Shown: positions 18,065-28,145 of the stretch, piece after piece
Layout: each line of letters opens with the position of its first letter
Position numbering within the stretch: the stretch's first letter is position 1
Assembly: GCA_963760405.1 (NCBI GenBank)
Contig: CAVXCV010000002.1
Location: forward strand, 838,737-902,736
DNA length: 64,000 bases
Reading direction: 5' to 3'
Origin: RYN-230 sp963760405
Lineage (GTDB): Bacteria > Actinomycetota > Actinomycetes > Streptosporangiales > Streptosporangiaceae
Made by a program: the position numbers and the translations under genes
The notes under the pieces: generated by a model
The model's database searches: none
Seen by the model: the letters and a program-made list of their open reading frames with translations, nothing else
What the model was told of the DNA's origin: nothing

Positions 18065-18164
18065 GGATCCTGTATACGTACTGCACGGATTCTGTATACG
18101 CAAACCATTGCAGGATGCGTCATTCCATCGCACCATTGACGTCAATAACGTGACGCACGTCACG
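18065..18164 (+). promoter_or_regulatory. Regulatory region of the DUF3311/MctP operon: direct repeats and CRP-like site
   Basis: Two copies of GGATYCTGTATACG (18065-18078 and 18087-18100) lie 22 bases apart, and their GTATAC core is a dyad typical of GntR operators. A perfect palindrome ATTGACGTCAAT is at 18135-18146. CGTGA-CGCACG-TCACG at 18149-18164 fits the CRP/GlxR pattern GTGA-N6-TCAC and is itself a perfect dyad. The operon start is at 18234. Confidence 0.5.
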
Positions 18165-18233
18165 CGCGCGCCCCCGCCCGCGCTGTGGCCTGGTGGTGGC
18201 GCGTGGCCGAACCCCACGCAGGGAGACGACGCG

Positions 18234-18632
18234 ATGGCGCACTCCGGCCCCGCACGCAGGCGCACCGGCGCCTGGACCTTAGTAGCGCTCCTACTGCTCA
18301 TAGCCGTGCTCGGGACGCTTATCGTCCCGATCTACGCCCGTAGCACCCCCAAGCTCGGCAGCTTCCCGTTCTTCTACTGGTACCAGCTGCTGTGGGTGCC
18401 GATCGTGGCGATCCTGACCGCGATCTGCTACCTGATCAGCGTCCGGATCCGGCGCCTGCAGCCGGCGCCCGGGGCACCGGGCCCACACCGCTCAGCGCGC
18501 CCCTGCCGGGGCCCGGCAGCACTGAGGAGGCGTCGTGAGCCACATCAACGCCGTCTCGTTCTCGATCCTGGTCGTCTTGTTCCTGCTCGTCACCGTCATC
18601 GGCTTTGCCGCGGCGCGGTGGCGCCGGGCTGA
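18234..18632 (+). CDS. DUF3311 small membrane protein, partner of the symporter
   Basis: The protein has two hydrophobic segments (TLVALLLLIAVLGTLIVPIY and YQLLWVPIVAILTAICYL) separated by the family motif GSFPFFYWYQLLWVP. DUF3311 proteins are typically encoded immediately before an MctP-type sodium:solute symporter, as here. The frame as given runs 98 bases into the symporter gene with an Arg-rich tail. If one base is off near 18465-18475, the protein would instead end TGPTPLSAPLPGPGSTEEAS at a TGA overlapping the symporter GTG (18535). That would be a more usual layout. Confidence 0.78.
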   Translation: MAHSGPARRRTGAWTLVALLLLIAVLGTLIVPIYARSTPKLGSFPFFYWYQLLWVPIVAILTAICYLISVRIRRLQPAPGAPGPHRSARPCRGPAALRRRREPHQRRLVLDPGRLVPARHRHRLCRGAVAPG

Positions 18633-20184
18633 GGACCTGATGCACCTGCACGAGTGGGGGCTCGGCGGGCGCGGCTTCGGCACCTTCATCACCTGGTTCC
18701 TGCTCGGCGGCGACCTGTACACCGCGTACACGTTCATCGCGGTGCCCGCCCTGGTCTTCGGCACCGGCGCGGCCGGGTTCTTCGCGCTGTCCTACACGAT
18801 CATGGTCTACCCGATCGTGTTCGTGTTCCTGCCCCGGCTCTGGTCGGTGGCCCGGGTGCACGGCTACGTGACCCCCGCGGACTTCATCCGCGGCCGGTAC
18901 GGATCACAGGGGCTGGCCCTGGCCGTGGCCTTCACCGGGATCCTGGCCGTGATGCCCTACATCGCGCTGCAACTGGTCGGCATCCAGGCGGTGCTGACCG
19001 TGATGGGCATCGGCAGCAACGCCTCGAACGAGTTCCTGAAGGACCTGCCGCTGATCATCGCGTTCCTCATCCTGGCGGGCTACACGTTCGTGGCCGGCCT
19101 GCGCGCCCCAGCACTGATCGCGTTCGTCAAGGACACCCTGATCTACGTAATGATCATCGTCGCGATCATCTACATCCCGATCCGGGTCGGCGGCTGGGGG
19201 CACATCTTCAGCACCGCGGACCACCACCTGAAGGCGATCAACCCGAAGACCGGCAAGCCGAACGGCAGCCTGATCCTGCAGCCGGCTGGCGAGTGGGCCT
19301 TCGCCACGCTGGCCCTGGGCTCGGCGCTGGCCCTGTTCATGTATCCGCACACGATCACCGGGGTGTTCGCGGCCAAGCGGCGCAACGTTATCCGGCGCAA
19401 CGTCGCCGCCCTGCCCGCCTACTCCCTGGTGCTCGGCCTGATCGCGCTGCTCGGCTACATGGCGCTGGCCGCTCCCGGGGTGCCCGCCGACGTCAAGTCG
19501 CACGGCGCCAACGCGCAGCTGGCGGTGCCGTTCCTGTTCCAGCGGATCTTCCCGAGCTGGTTCGCGGGCATCGGCTTCGCCGCCATCGTCATTGGCGCGC
19601 TGGTCCCGGCGGCCATCATGTCCATCGCGGCGGCCAACCTGTTCACCCGTAACGTCTGGAAGGAGTACTTCCGGCCGCAGGCCAGTAACGCGGAGCAGAC
19701 CCGGGTCTCGCAGACCGCCTCGCTGGTGGTCAAGCTCGGTGCCCTGCTCTTCGTGCTGCTGGTGAAGCAGACGTACGCCATCCAGTTCCAGCTGCTGGGC
19801 GGGATCTGGATCGTGCAGACCTTCCCGGCGATCGTGGCGGGCCTGTACACCCGGTGGTTCCACCGCTGGGCGCTGGTCATCGGCTGGGCGGTGGCCATGG
19901 TGTACGGCACGGTCGCCGCCTACCGGCTGCCGGCCCCCGGACAGCCGGGATCGCACTTCGGCGCGTCCGCGGACACGGTCCCGTTGTTCGACCACACCGG
20001 GTACATCGGGCTGACCGGGTTCGTTCTGAACCTGGTCATCGCGATCGTCCTGACGCTGGTGTTCCGGGCGTTCCGGGTGCCCGGCGGAACGGACGAGACG
20101 CTGCCCGAGCACTACGTGGCCGATCCGCCCGAGCTCGCCGTCGCGCCGGCTGCGGTGGCCACGGCGACCGCCGACAGCGGCTGA
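18535..20184 (+). CDS. mctP: Sodium:solute symporter family, monocarboxylate permease MctP-like
   Basis: A 549-residue SSF transporter with about 13 membrane segments. Typical features are WGLGGRGFGTFITWFLLGGD near the start, AYTFIAVPALVFGTGAAGFF, ADFIRGRYGSQGLALAVAF and AIVIGALVPAAIMSIAAANL. With the DUF3311 partner it fits the MctP/MctC monocarboxylate uptake permeases that import acetate, pyruvate, lactate or propionate. The CRP-like site upstream fits carbon-source control, as known for Corynebacterium mctC. Substrate specificity is inferred from family and context. Confidence 0.88.
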   Translation: MSHINAVSFSILVVLFLLVTVIGFAAARWRRAEDLMHLHEWGLGGRGFGTFITWFLLGGDLYTAYTFIAVPALVFGTGAAGFFALSYTIMVYPIVFVFLPRLWSVARVHGYVTPADFIRGRYGSQGLALAVAFTGILAVMPYIALQLVGIQAVLTVMGIGSNASNEFLKDLPLIIAFLILAGYTFVAGLRAPALIAFVKDTLIYVMIIVAIIYIPIRVGGWGHIFSTADHHLKAINPKTGKPNGSLILQPAGEWAFATLALGSALALFMYPHTITGVFAAKRRNVIRRNVAALPAYSLVLGLIALLGYMALAAPGVPADVKSHGANAQLAVPFLFQRIFPSWFAGIGFAAIVIGALVPAAIMSIAAANLFTRNVWKEYFRPQASNAEQTRVSQTASLVVKLGALLFVLLVKQTYAIQFQLLGGIWIVQTFPAIVAGLYTRWFHRWALVIGWAVAMVYGTVAAYRLPAPGQPGSHFGASADTVPLFDHTGYIGLTGFVLNLVIAIVLTLVFRAFRVPGGTDETLPEHYVADPPELAVAPAAVATATADSG

Positions 20185-20190
20185 CCCGCG

Positions 20191-20227
20191 CGGGTGCCGG
20201 GCCGGCCGCACCGCCGGCCGGCACCCG
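20191..20227 (+). terminator. Hairpin terminator after mctP
   Basis: CGGGTGCCGGGCCGGC (20191-20206) pairs with GCCGGCCGGCACCCG (20213-20227) with one bulged base and a 6-base loop, 7 bases after the symporter stop. Confidence 0.55.
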
Positions 20228-20284
20228 TCCCGGCCGGGCCCGGTCCGCTGTCCGCACTGCGCTACCAGCTGGTAACGTCGCGCC

Positions 20285-21981
20285 ATGACCGAGCAGAGCC
20301 AGCGGGCGACGGTGCACGGCGGGACGCTGGCGGTGGCAGCGGCCCAGCGGCACGAGGTGTCCGCCATGTTCACCCTGTCCGGCGGGCACGTGTTCCCGCT
20401 GTACGACGGGGCGGTGCACGCCAGCCCGCCGATGCGGCTGGTCGACGTGCGGCACGAGCAGACCGCTGTGTTCGCGGCCGAGGCGACGGCGCGGCTGACC
20501 CGCTCCCCCGGCCTGGCCGTGCTCACCGCCGGTCCCGGGGTGACCAACGGGGTCAGCGCGATCACGACGGCCCACTTCAACGGCTCGCCCGTGGTGGTGC
20601 TCGGCGGGCCGGGCGCCGGACTACCGCTGGGGCTCGGGCAGCCTGCAGGAACTCGACCATCCGCCGCTGCTCGCGCCCGGTCACCAAGCGGGCCTGGACC
20701 GAGCACGACACCGCCAAGATCGCGACCGCCGTGGACTGAGGCGTTCTGGCTGGCCAGTACCCCGCATCGCGGCCCGGTCTTCCTCGACATCGCACTGGAG
20801 GCGCTGTTCGGCCAGGCCGGCCCGGTGGCGCCCGCCGCGCCCCGGCCGGCCGCCGCGGACAGCGCGCCGCTGGCCGACCCGGACGCGATCAGCCAGATCG
20901 CCGGGCTGATCGCGGCGGCCCGGCGGCCGGTGCTGGTGCTCGGCTCGGACGTGTGGGCTGGGCCGCGCCGACGCCGCGGCCCGGACCGCGGCCGAGGCCC
21001 TGCAGCTGCCGGTGATCACCAACGGCCAGGGCCGCGGCATCCTGCCGCCAGGCCATCCGTTGCTGGCCACCCGCGCCCGCTCGGTCGCGCTGCGCCGAGG
21101 CGGACCTGGTCGTGGTGGCGGGTACCCCGCTGGACTTCCGGCTCGGTTACGGGATGTTCGGTGTCGGACAATCGCGCGACGCACCGCCGTGGTTCACATC
21201 GCCGACTCCCCCGGGCAGGTCGCGGCGCACTGCCCGCTGGCCGCCTCCGTACGCCGGTGACCTGGCCGCCGTTCTTCGCCGGGCTCGCCGACCCGGCCGC
21301 CTGGCCGGACGGCCGGACCAGCTGCCCTGGGCGGACGCATGGCTGCCGCTGCTCCAGGACGCGGTGGCCGAGGCGATGGCCGCGGACGCCGCGGCTGCTG
21401 GCCAGCGCGGCCGACCCGATCCACCCGCTGCGGATCTACGGCGAGCTGGCCCGGCTGCTGGACGACGACGCGGTCGTCATCGGCGACGGCGGCGACTTCG
21501 TCTCCTACGCGGGCAAGTACATCGAGCCGCAGCGGCCGGGCGGCTGGCTCGACCCCGGCCCGTACGGCTGCCTCGGCACCGGGCTCGGCTACGCCATCGC
21601 GGCCCGGCTCGCCCGGCCCGTCGGCCCAGGTGGTGCTGCTGCTCGGGGACGGCGCGGCCGGGTTCTCGCTGATGGACATCGACACGCTGGTCCGCCACGC
21701 GCTGCCGGTCGTGATGATCTGCGGCAACAACGGCATCTGGGGCCTGGAGAAGCACCCGATGCAGGCGATCTACGGCTACGACGTGGCCGCCGACCTGCAG
21801 CCGCAGACTGCCGCTACGACGAGGTGGTCGAGGCGCTCGGCGGCGCCGGCGAGACTGGTCACCAGGCCAGACGAGATCGGCCCGGCGCTGCGGCGGGCGT
21901 TCGCCGCCGGTGTGCCCGTACCTGGTCAACGTGATCACCGACCCGGAGGTCTCCTACCCCCGGTCCACCACGGGCGTCTGA
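20285..21981 (+). pseudogene. Thiamine-diphosphate acetolactate synthase-like enzyme, many frameshifts
   Basis: The protein signal is continuous but moves between all three frames. It starts RLVDVRHEQTAVFAAEATAR and LAVLTAGPGVTNGVSAIT, continues RWGSGSLQELDHPPLL and VTKRAWTEHDTAKIATAV, then LPVITNGQGRGILPPGHPLL. The C-terminal TPP-binding half has VVIGDGGDFVSYAGKYIEP, LLLGDGAAGFSLMDIDTLVR and ICGNNGIWGLEKHPMQ, ending YLVNVITDPEVSYPRSTTGV. At least ten frame changes are visible (for example near 20610, 20680, 20738, 20955, 21100, 21395, 21620, 21800), mostly single extra bases. Intact, it would be an IlvG/acetolactate-synthase-type carboligase or decarboxylase. A 12-base palindrome (20263-20274) precedes the start. 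Density of shifts suggests local sequence error rather than simple decay. Confidence 0.8.
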
Positions 21982-22054
21982 CCTGGCGCCGGACCGCCGC
22001 AGCGCCGGACCGCCGCAGCGCCTGACCGCGGCTGACAGCCGGCCGCGGCGGCCG

Positions 22055-22268
22055 TCACTCGATGACCGCGATCAGGTCGCCCTCCTGGACCACGTCGCCC
22101 TCGGCCACCGCCAGCGTGGTCACCGTGCCCGGCTCCTCGGCGAGCACCGGGATCTCCATCTTCATCGACTCGAGGATGACCAGCGTGTCGCCGTCGGCGA
22201 CCTGCGTCGCCTTCGGCGGCCACCACCTTCCACACGTTCGCCACCATCTCCGCGCGGACCTCGGCCAC
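22055..22268 (-). CDS. Biotin/lipoyl carrier protein (TB7.3-like), one frameshift
   Basis: A small biotinyl domain protein of about 71 residues. It reads MAEVRAEMVANVWKVVAAEG, then after a single extra base near 22205 VADGDTLVILESMKMEIPVL and GTVTTLAVAEGDVVQEGDLI. The lysine in ESMKMEIP is the biotinylation site. This is the stand-alone carrier known as TB7.3 in Mycobacterium tuberculosis (encoded near whiB1/pdtaS there too). Here it is upstream of, and codirectional in reverse with, a biotin carboxylase, so the two may form an acyl-CoA carboxylase subcomplex. Confidence 0.87.
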
Positions 22269-22349
22269 CCGGCGCTCCTCTCCTCCGCGGGCTCCTGCCC
22301 GGCAGATCGCCAGCCGCGCAGAACCCGGTCCTCATTGTGCTGGTTCAGA

Positions 22350-23700
<1,351 letters not shown>

Positions 23701-23723
23701 CGGGACAGCCTACCGGCCGGTGC

Positions 23724-25003
23724 CTACAGGCGGCCTGGGTACCGGCCGGTCACGCTGGTCAGCGCGTCCACAACCCGAGGATCGTACTCGGCGGTGGTGT
23801 CCAGCCGGAGCCGTTCCAGCGCGGCCGTGGTCCGGTCCCGGTCCGCGGACCCGCCGACCAGGTCGTCGAAGGCGTTGGCGGCCCGGATGATCCGGCTGCC
23901 GATCGGCGGTTCCCGGCCCGGGCCGCGCCAGGGCTGGCACTGGCTGCGCACGATCTGCGCGACCTGGTCCAGCACCCCGGCCTGCTCGATGACGTCCGCG
24001 CCCAGTTCCGCGATGCGTTGCTGCTCGGCGGGTGAGGCGAGCACGGTGGCGCCGCCCGGGATCGGCTCCGGCAGCGACAGCTGGCCGATGTCGTGCATCA
24101 GCGCCGCGTACTCCAGCAGCAGCAGGTCGCGCTCGGCCATGCCGAGTTCCCGGCCGATCGCCACCGCGAGCCTGGCCGACCCGGTAGGAGTGGCCGTCTT
24201 CCACGTAGCCGCCGACCTCGGTGACCCGGGCCAGGGCGCGGACCGTCTGCAGGTAGGTGGCCCGGATCCCGGCGTACCGGCGGAACGCGACCTGGGTCAC
24301 CAGCAGCGGCGCGATGAAGATGGCCAGCGCGGCCAGGCCCATCACCTCAGCGGCGAGGGCGATCAGCATCGCCGACGCCCCCACGGCCGCGCCGAGCGGC
24401 AGCTGCACCCGGAGCTCGTCGTTCAGCGACACGCCGAACCTGGGCCCGTAGCGCGTCAGCCCGGATCAGCGCCCGGATCACGCACTCCGCGAACCAGCCG
24501 GCCACGATCAGCACGAGCATGGCGGCCAGCTGCAGCCAGAGCAGGTGGGCCACGGGCGTCACGGTGGCCAGCGGCCGGAACAGGGCCGCCACGAACGCCA
24601 CCGCCAGCAGCCGGGACGCCATCCCGGCTACCCCGGCGGGCCGGCCGGCCGCCAGGTGCGGCAGCGCCCCGACGATCATGCCGACCGCGGTGACCGCGAC
24701 CACCTGGAGAGCGGGGTGCGGCGCCGGCTGCCCGGCGATCCGGAGCACGAGCGCGTAGCCGAGCGCACCCGCACTGCCGATCGGGGCGGCCTCCCGGTCC
24801 GCGGGCAGGGACAGCCGGAGCAGCTCGCCCAGTGCGATCAGCGCGCCGAAGGCCAGTGCGATGCGCGGCTGGATCAGGCCCGCCGCGGCCGTCTGGGCCA
24901 CCGCGGCGACCAGCAGCAGGCCGGCCGCGGCGACCAGCAGGAGCTGGCCGGAATCCATGGACGGCCAGGCCTGCTGCCGCGCCAGGTGGCGTTGCGTGGT
25001 CAT
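23724..25003 (-). pseudogene. Membrane-anchored HD-domain phosphohydrolase, two frameshifts
   Basis: The N-terminal half has about six to seven hydrophobic segments (LLLVAAAGLLLVAAVAQTA, ALQVVAVTAVGMIVGAL, LWLQLAAMLVLIVAGWF, LGAAVGASAMLIALAAEVMG). The C-terminal HD domain contains HSYRVARLAVAIGRELGM, LEYAALMHDIGQLSLPEP and IIRAANAFDDLVGG. Frame changes near 24440 and 24183 split an otherwise normal product of about 425 residues. It begins 10 bases after the upstream paralogue (25014-26378) and is surely in its operon. The HD motif MHDIGQ is intact, and a role in cyclic-nucleotide turnover is possible but not shown. Confidence 0.8.
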
Positions 25004-25013
25004 CCGGCCGGCC

Positions 25014-26378
25014 TCAGCGCCTCTCCGCGACCCGCAGCGGGGTGGTCGGGTCGTCGTGATCCTGGGCTGTCACCTCGGCGGGGTAGCCAGCGGGCACAGC
25101 CGGGGACTGCGAGCAGTCCCAGCCCTCCCGGGCCAGCGCGACCACGAATGCGTCCACCAGCACCGGGTCGAACTGGGTGCCCGACCACTTGCGCAACTCG
25201 GCCACGGCCTCGGCGATGCTGCGGGCGCCCCGGTAGGAGCGGTTGGACGTCATCGAGTCGAACGCGTCGGCCACCGCGATCACCCGGGCGAACTCCGGGA
25301 TCTCGTCCCGGGCCAGGCCCATCGGGTAGCCCTTGCCGTCGACCCGCTCGTGGTGGTGCATGATGCCGGCCAGCGCCTCTTCCAGGAAGCCGATCTGCCG
25401 GACGATCTCCAGGCCGCGCATGGGGTGCAGCTGGATCGCGGCCAGCTCCTCCTCGGTGAGCGCACCGGTCTTCTGCAGCACCTTGGTGGGCACGCCGAGC
25501 TTGCCCACGTCGTGCAGCATGCCCGCGTACCGGATGGCTTCCACCCGCTCCGTGCGCATGCCGATCTCCCGGGCCAGCATGCCGGCCGCCTTGGATACCC
25601 GCTCGCTGTGCCCCCGGGTGTAGAAGTCCTTGGTCTCCACCGCCTGGCAGAGCGCGGCCATCGTGGCCGCGTAGGCACCCTCCTGCGCGGCGAACTGGCC
25701 CATCGCCCAGCGGGCCACGAACAGCGGGATGAGCACCAGCACCGCGGCGAACGCGCCCACCACAGCCCACAGCGCCGCCACGAGCAGCCCCAGCATGGCG
25801 TAACCCAGGTCGGAGACGAGCAGCAGCGGGAGGTGCTGCTCGAGGCGCTTGCGGCGGGGCGTGGCCCCGGCCGGGGAGAGCTGCAGCAGCATGCCCCACA
25901 GCAGGCCGTGGTTGACCAGCACGTGCGTGGCGGCGGCCGCGGCGAACGGCACGATGATGGTGGGGAAGGAGGCCGGGCCGGGCACGCCCACGGTGCCCCC
26001 TAGCGCGACGTAGACCTCCCCGGCCGCCGCCGCGCTCAGCGTGTACATCGCCGCGTTGAACACGCGCTCCTTTAGGTTGCCGCGGCGCAGGCTGAGCAGC
26101 GAGCTGGCGCCGACCAGCGCGGCACCAGCCGGACCGAGCAGCACCACGGCCGCCAGGGTGGCCGATGAGCTGGGTGACCAGGCGGACTGGCGGGACGCCA
26201 GCGTGGCGGGGGTGGAGTCACAGATCAGGAAGAGGACGATCAGCACCACCAGGGCCAGTGACAGCGGGTAATCGAGGTCCCCGTCCAGGTCGCGCACCAG
26301 CAGCTGCGCCAGCACCAGGGCGGCCGCCAGCACCACGGACGCCAGGTAGAGCCATGCGGCTCGCGACAGCCTGCTCAC
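25014..26378 (-). CDS. HD-GYP-type membrane phosphohydrolase
   Basis: A 454-residue protein with about seven to eight membrane helices in residues 1-230 (a MASE-like sensor) and an HD-GYP domain after it. The key motifs are HSERVSKAAGMLAREIGM, RYAGMLHDVGKLGVP, IMHHHERVDGKGYPMGLA and ARVIAVADAFDSMTSNRSYR. The HD and the HHE/GYP-like segment (HERVDGKGYP) are intact. HD-GYP proteins usually hydrolyse cyclic di-GMP or related signals. The gene is codirectional with the downstream HD paralogue and follows the rsrA/sigR pair, as in Streptomyces. Confidence 0.88.
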   Translation of the reverse strand: MSRLSRAAWLYLASVVLAAALVLAQLLVRDLDGDLDYPLSLALVVLIVLFLICDSTPATLASRQSAWSPSSSATLAAVVLLGPAGAALVGASSLLSLRRGNLKERVFNAAMYTLSAAAAGEVYVALGGTVGVPGPASFPTIIVPFAAAAATHVLVNHGLLWGMLLQLSPAGATPRRKRLEQHLPLLLVSDLGYAMLGLLVAALWAVVGAFAAVLVLIPLFVARWAMGQFAAQEGAYAATMAALCQAVETKDFYTRGHSERVSKAAGMLAREIGMRTERVEAIRYAGMLHDVGKLGVPTKVLQKTGALTEEELAAIQLHPMRGLEIVRQIGFLEEALAGIMHHHERVDGKGYPMGLARDEIPEFARVIAVADAFDSMTSNRSYRGARSIAEAVAELRKWSGTQFDPVLVDAFVVALAREGWDCSQSPAVPAGYPAEVTAQDHDDPTTPLRVAERR

Positions 26379-26793
26379 AGACCCCCCTAGCCGTCAGCCC
26401 GAGCGGGTGGGTAGCGGCAGGCGCGTGTGGCGGCGATGGAAGGTCGCCTCCCTAGGACCCGCGTTACCTGGTGATGACTCGCCGATAGCTTGTTCTCGCG
26501 ACTCAGGGTAACGCTATCAACGCTATTCGCGGGGCGGTCCTTACCTATATCTACTTGGAGTTACATGAGATAACTAGAAGTCATTATTGCTGCTGCCGGG
26601 GCGCGGCAGGTCTCGGCGGGCGGAACCTCGGGGGCTAGCCTGGCCGGGCGCCGACCGGGCACCGGGCGCTGGCCGGGCACCGACCGGGCACCGGGCGCTG
26701 GCCGGGCGCCGGGCGCTGGCCGGGCACCGGCACCGGCACCGGGCACGGGCGCTGGCCGGGCAGGGCCGCCCAGCGCGGCTCGCGCAGCGCCGG
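26379..26793. other. Gene-free interval: AT-richer promoter segment plus GC minisatellite
   Basis: No gene is supported. Bases about 26480-26590 are unusually AT-rich for this chromosome and hold a direct repeat AACGCTAT (26510-26517, 26519-26526); they probably contain the promoter of the leftward HD-GYP operon. Bases about 26638-26765 form an imperfect tandem repeat built on GCCGGGCACCGACCGGGCAC and GGGCGCTG. Confidence 0.5.
26638..26765. repeat. GC-rich imperfect tandem repeat downstream of rsrA
   Basis: Alternating blocks of GGGCACCGGGCGCTGGCC and GGGCACCGACC recur about five to six times, ending in CACCGG trinucleotide-like runs. The repeat lies just past the rsrA stop codon and does not encode a supported product. 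Confidence 0.6.
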
Positions 26794-27078
26794 CTATTCC
26801 GAGGAGATCTCGGTGATCTCGATCGTGGCGCGGACCTCCTGGATCCGGGCCATCACCTTGACCCGCAGGTCACCGGGGACCACATCATGCCCGCAGTGCT
26901 TGTGCACCAGGCGCTTGACCGCTTCCTCCAGGCCGAACTCCCGCAGGCAGGGACCGCATTCGATCAGGTGCTGGCGGATCTTGGCCCGGCCGTCGTCACC
27001 GAGTTCGCCGTCCAGATAGGAGTAGACCCGGTCGAGTACCTCGCTGCACGGGGTCTCGTGCGGCTTCCCGCAGCTCAT
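26794..27078 (-). CDS. rsrA: Mycothiol-system anti-sigma factor RsrA/RshA
   Basis: A 94-residue zinc-binding anti-sigma (ZAS) protein. The zinc/redox motif is HLIECGPC (H-X3-C-X2-C), with further cysteines in MSCGKPHETPCSEV and KHCGHDVV. In the reduced state it binds SigR; disulfide stress releases zinc and the sigma factor. The start overlaps the sigR stop by 4 bases (ATGA), giving tight translational coupling. The layout is as in Streptomyces rsrA and Mycobacterium rshA. Confidence 0.94.
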   Translation of the reverse strand: MSCGKPHETPCSEVLDRVYSYLDGELGDDGRAKIRQHLIECGPCLREFGLEEAVKRLVHKHCGHDVVPGDLRVKVMARIQEVRATIEITEISSE

Positions 27079-27806
27079 GGTGCGTCCTCCTGAGCAGGCT
27101 CGGCACCGTCGCCGTCCGGTGACCCGGCCGCCGAGGCCGTACGCACCAGGCCCCGGTCAGCTGCGTAGTCCTGCAGCATCTCGCGCAGCTGCCGCCGCCC
27201 GCGGTGCAGGCGCGACATGACCGTGCCGATCGGCGTGCCCATGATGTCGGCGATCTCCTTGTACGCGAAGCCCTCCACGTCGGCGAGGTAGACCGCGATG
27301 CGGAACTCCTCGGGCAGGGCCTGCAGCGCTCTTTTGATATCAGAGTCCGGCAGCCGTTCCAGCGCTTCCGCCTCGGCCGACTTCAGCCCGGACGAGGTGT
27401 GCGACGCGGCCCTGGCCAGCTGCCAGTCCTCTACCTCCTCAGCCCCGGAGCGCTGCGGTTCACGCTGCTTCTTGCGGTAGCTGTTGATGAAGGTGTTGGT
27501 CAGGATCCGGAACAGCCACGCCTTCAGGTTCGTGCCCGGCTGGAACTGATGGAACGATGCGTAGGCCTTGGCAAAGGTCTCCTGGACGAGATCTTCCGCG
27601 TCGGCCGGGTTACGGGTCATCCGCAGCGCGGCTGAGTAGAGCTGATCCAGGTAGGGCAGCACGTCCTGCTCGAAGCGCTCACTTCGCTGCTCGAGTGTCT
27701 CGGTGACCTGACCCACCCCCTTGGAGATTTCCTGCACCGGCCATTGGTGACGAGCGTATGGGCGGGAGGATACATCCCCGGCATAGGCCGGCTCGAAGCG
27801 AGTCAT
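27075..27806 (-). CDS. sigR: ECF sigma factor SigR/SigH (thiol-oxidative stress)
   Basis: An ECF sigma factor, strongly conserved from FEQDVLPYLDQLYSAALRMT through MTRNPADAEDLVQETFAKAY and LKAWLFRILTNTFINSYRKK to LPEEFRIAVYLADVEGFAYK, EIADIMGTPIGTVMSRLHRG. ATG at 27806 gives 243 residues. GTG at 27716 (with AAGGGG before it) gives a form shorter by 30 residues that corresponds to the usual SigR start. The two starts recall Streptomyces sigR/sigR-prime, where the stress-induced long form is unstable. A SigR-type promoter lies just upstream, and the gene is followed by its anti-sigma factor. Confidence 0.93.
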   Translation of the reverse strand: MTRFEPAYAGDVSSRPYARHQWPVQEISKGVGQVTETLEQRSERFEQDVLPYLDQLYSAALRMTRNPADAEDLVQETFAKAYASFHQFQPGTNLKAWLFRILTNTFINSYRKKQREPQRSGAEEVEDWQLARAASHTSSGLKSAEAEALERLPDSDIKRALQALPEEFRIAVYLADVEGFAYKEIADIMGTPIGTVMSRLHRGRRQLREMLQDYAADRGLVRTASAAGSPDGDGAEPAQEDAP

Positions 27807-27857
27807 CGGCAAGGCGCGCTGGGGGAGCGCGGAATCGGCTAGCAGCACGCCGTCTGT

Positions 27858-27883
27858 AACAGGGAGGTGACCGCCTTCATTCC
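27858..27883 (-). promoter_or_regulatory. SigR-type autoregulatory promoter of sigR
   Basis: On the minus strand GGAAT (27883-27879) is followed after exactly 18 bases by GTT (27860-27858), the SigR/SigH consensus GGAAT-N18-GTT. Predicted transcription would start near 27850, about 45 bases before ATG 27806. This fits positive autoregulation known for sigR and sigH. Confidence 0.65.
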
Positions 27884-28145
27884 GGTGATCTCCCGGCCCG
27901 CATTCCGGTGGTCTCCGTGCCCGCCGCTGGCCGGGCCGCCGGGCCGCTCCCCCCGGTCCGGCCCTGATGACAGCGGCGATTCTGACAAGGCAATTCCTGC
28001 CCGGCGCAGGTGAGCCGAGCACCCTGGCGGGGAACATCTCAGGGGAGGACTGCGCGGCACCATGCCGTCGCGGCGACGCTTCGCCCCTGCCAGGACGGCA
28101 GGCCGTCGGACGCAACGCGCGCAGTCCGCGCTAGATGGAGTCACG

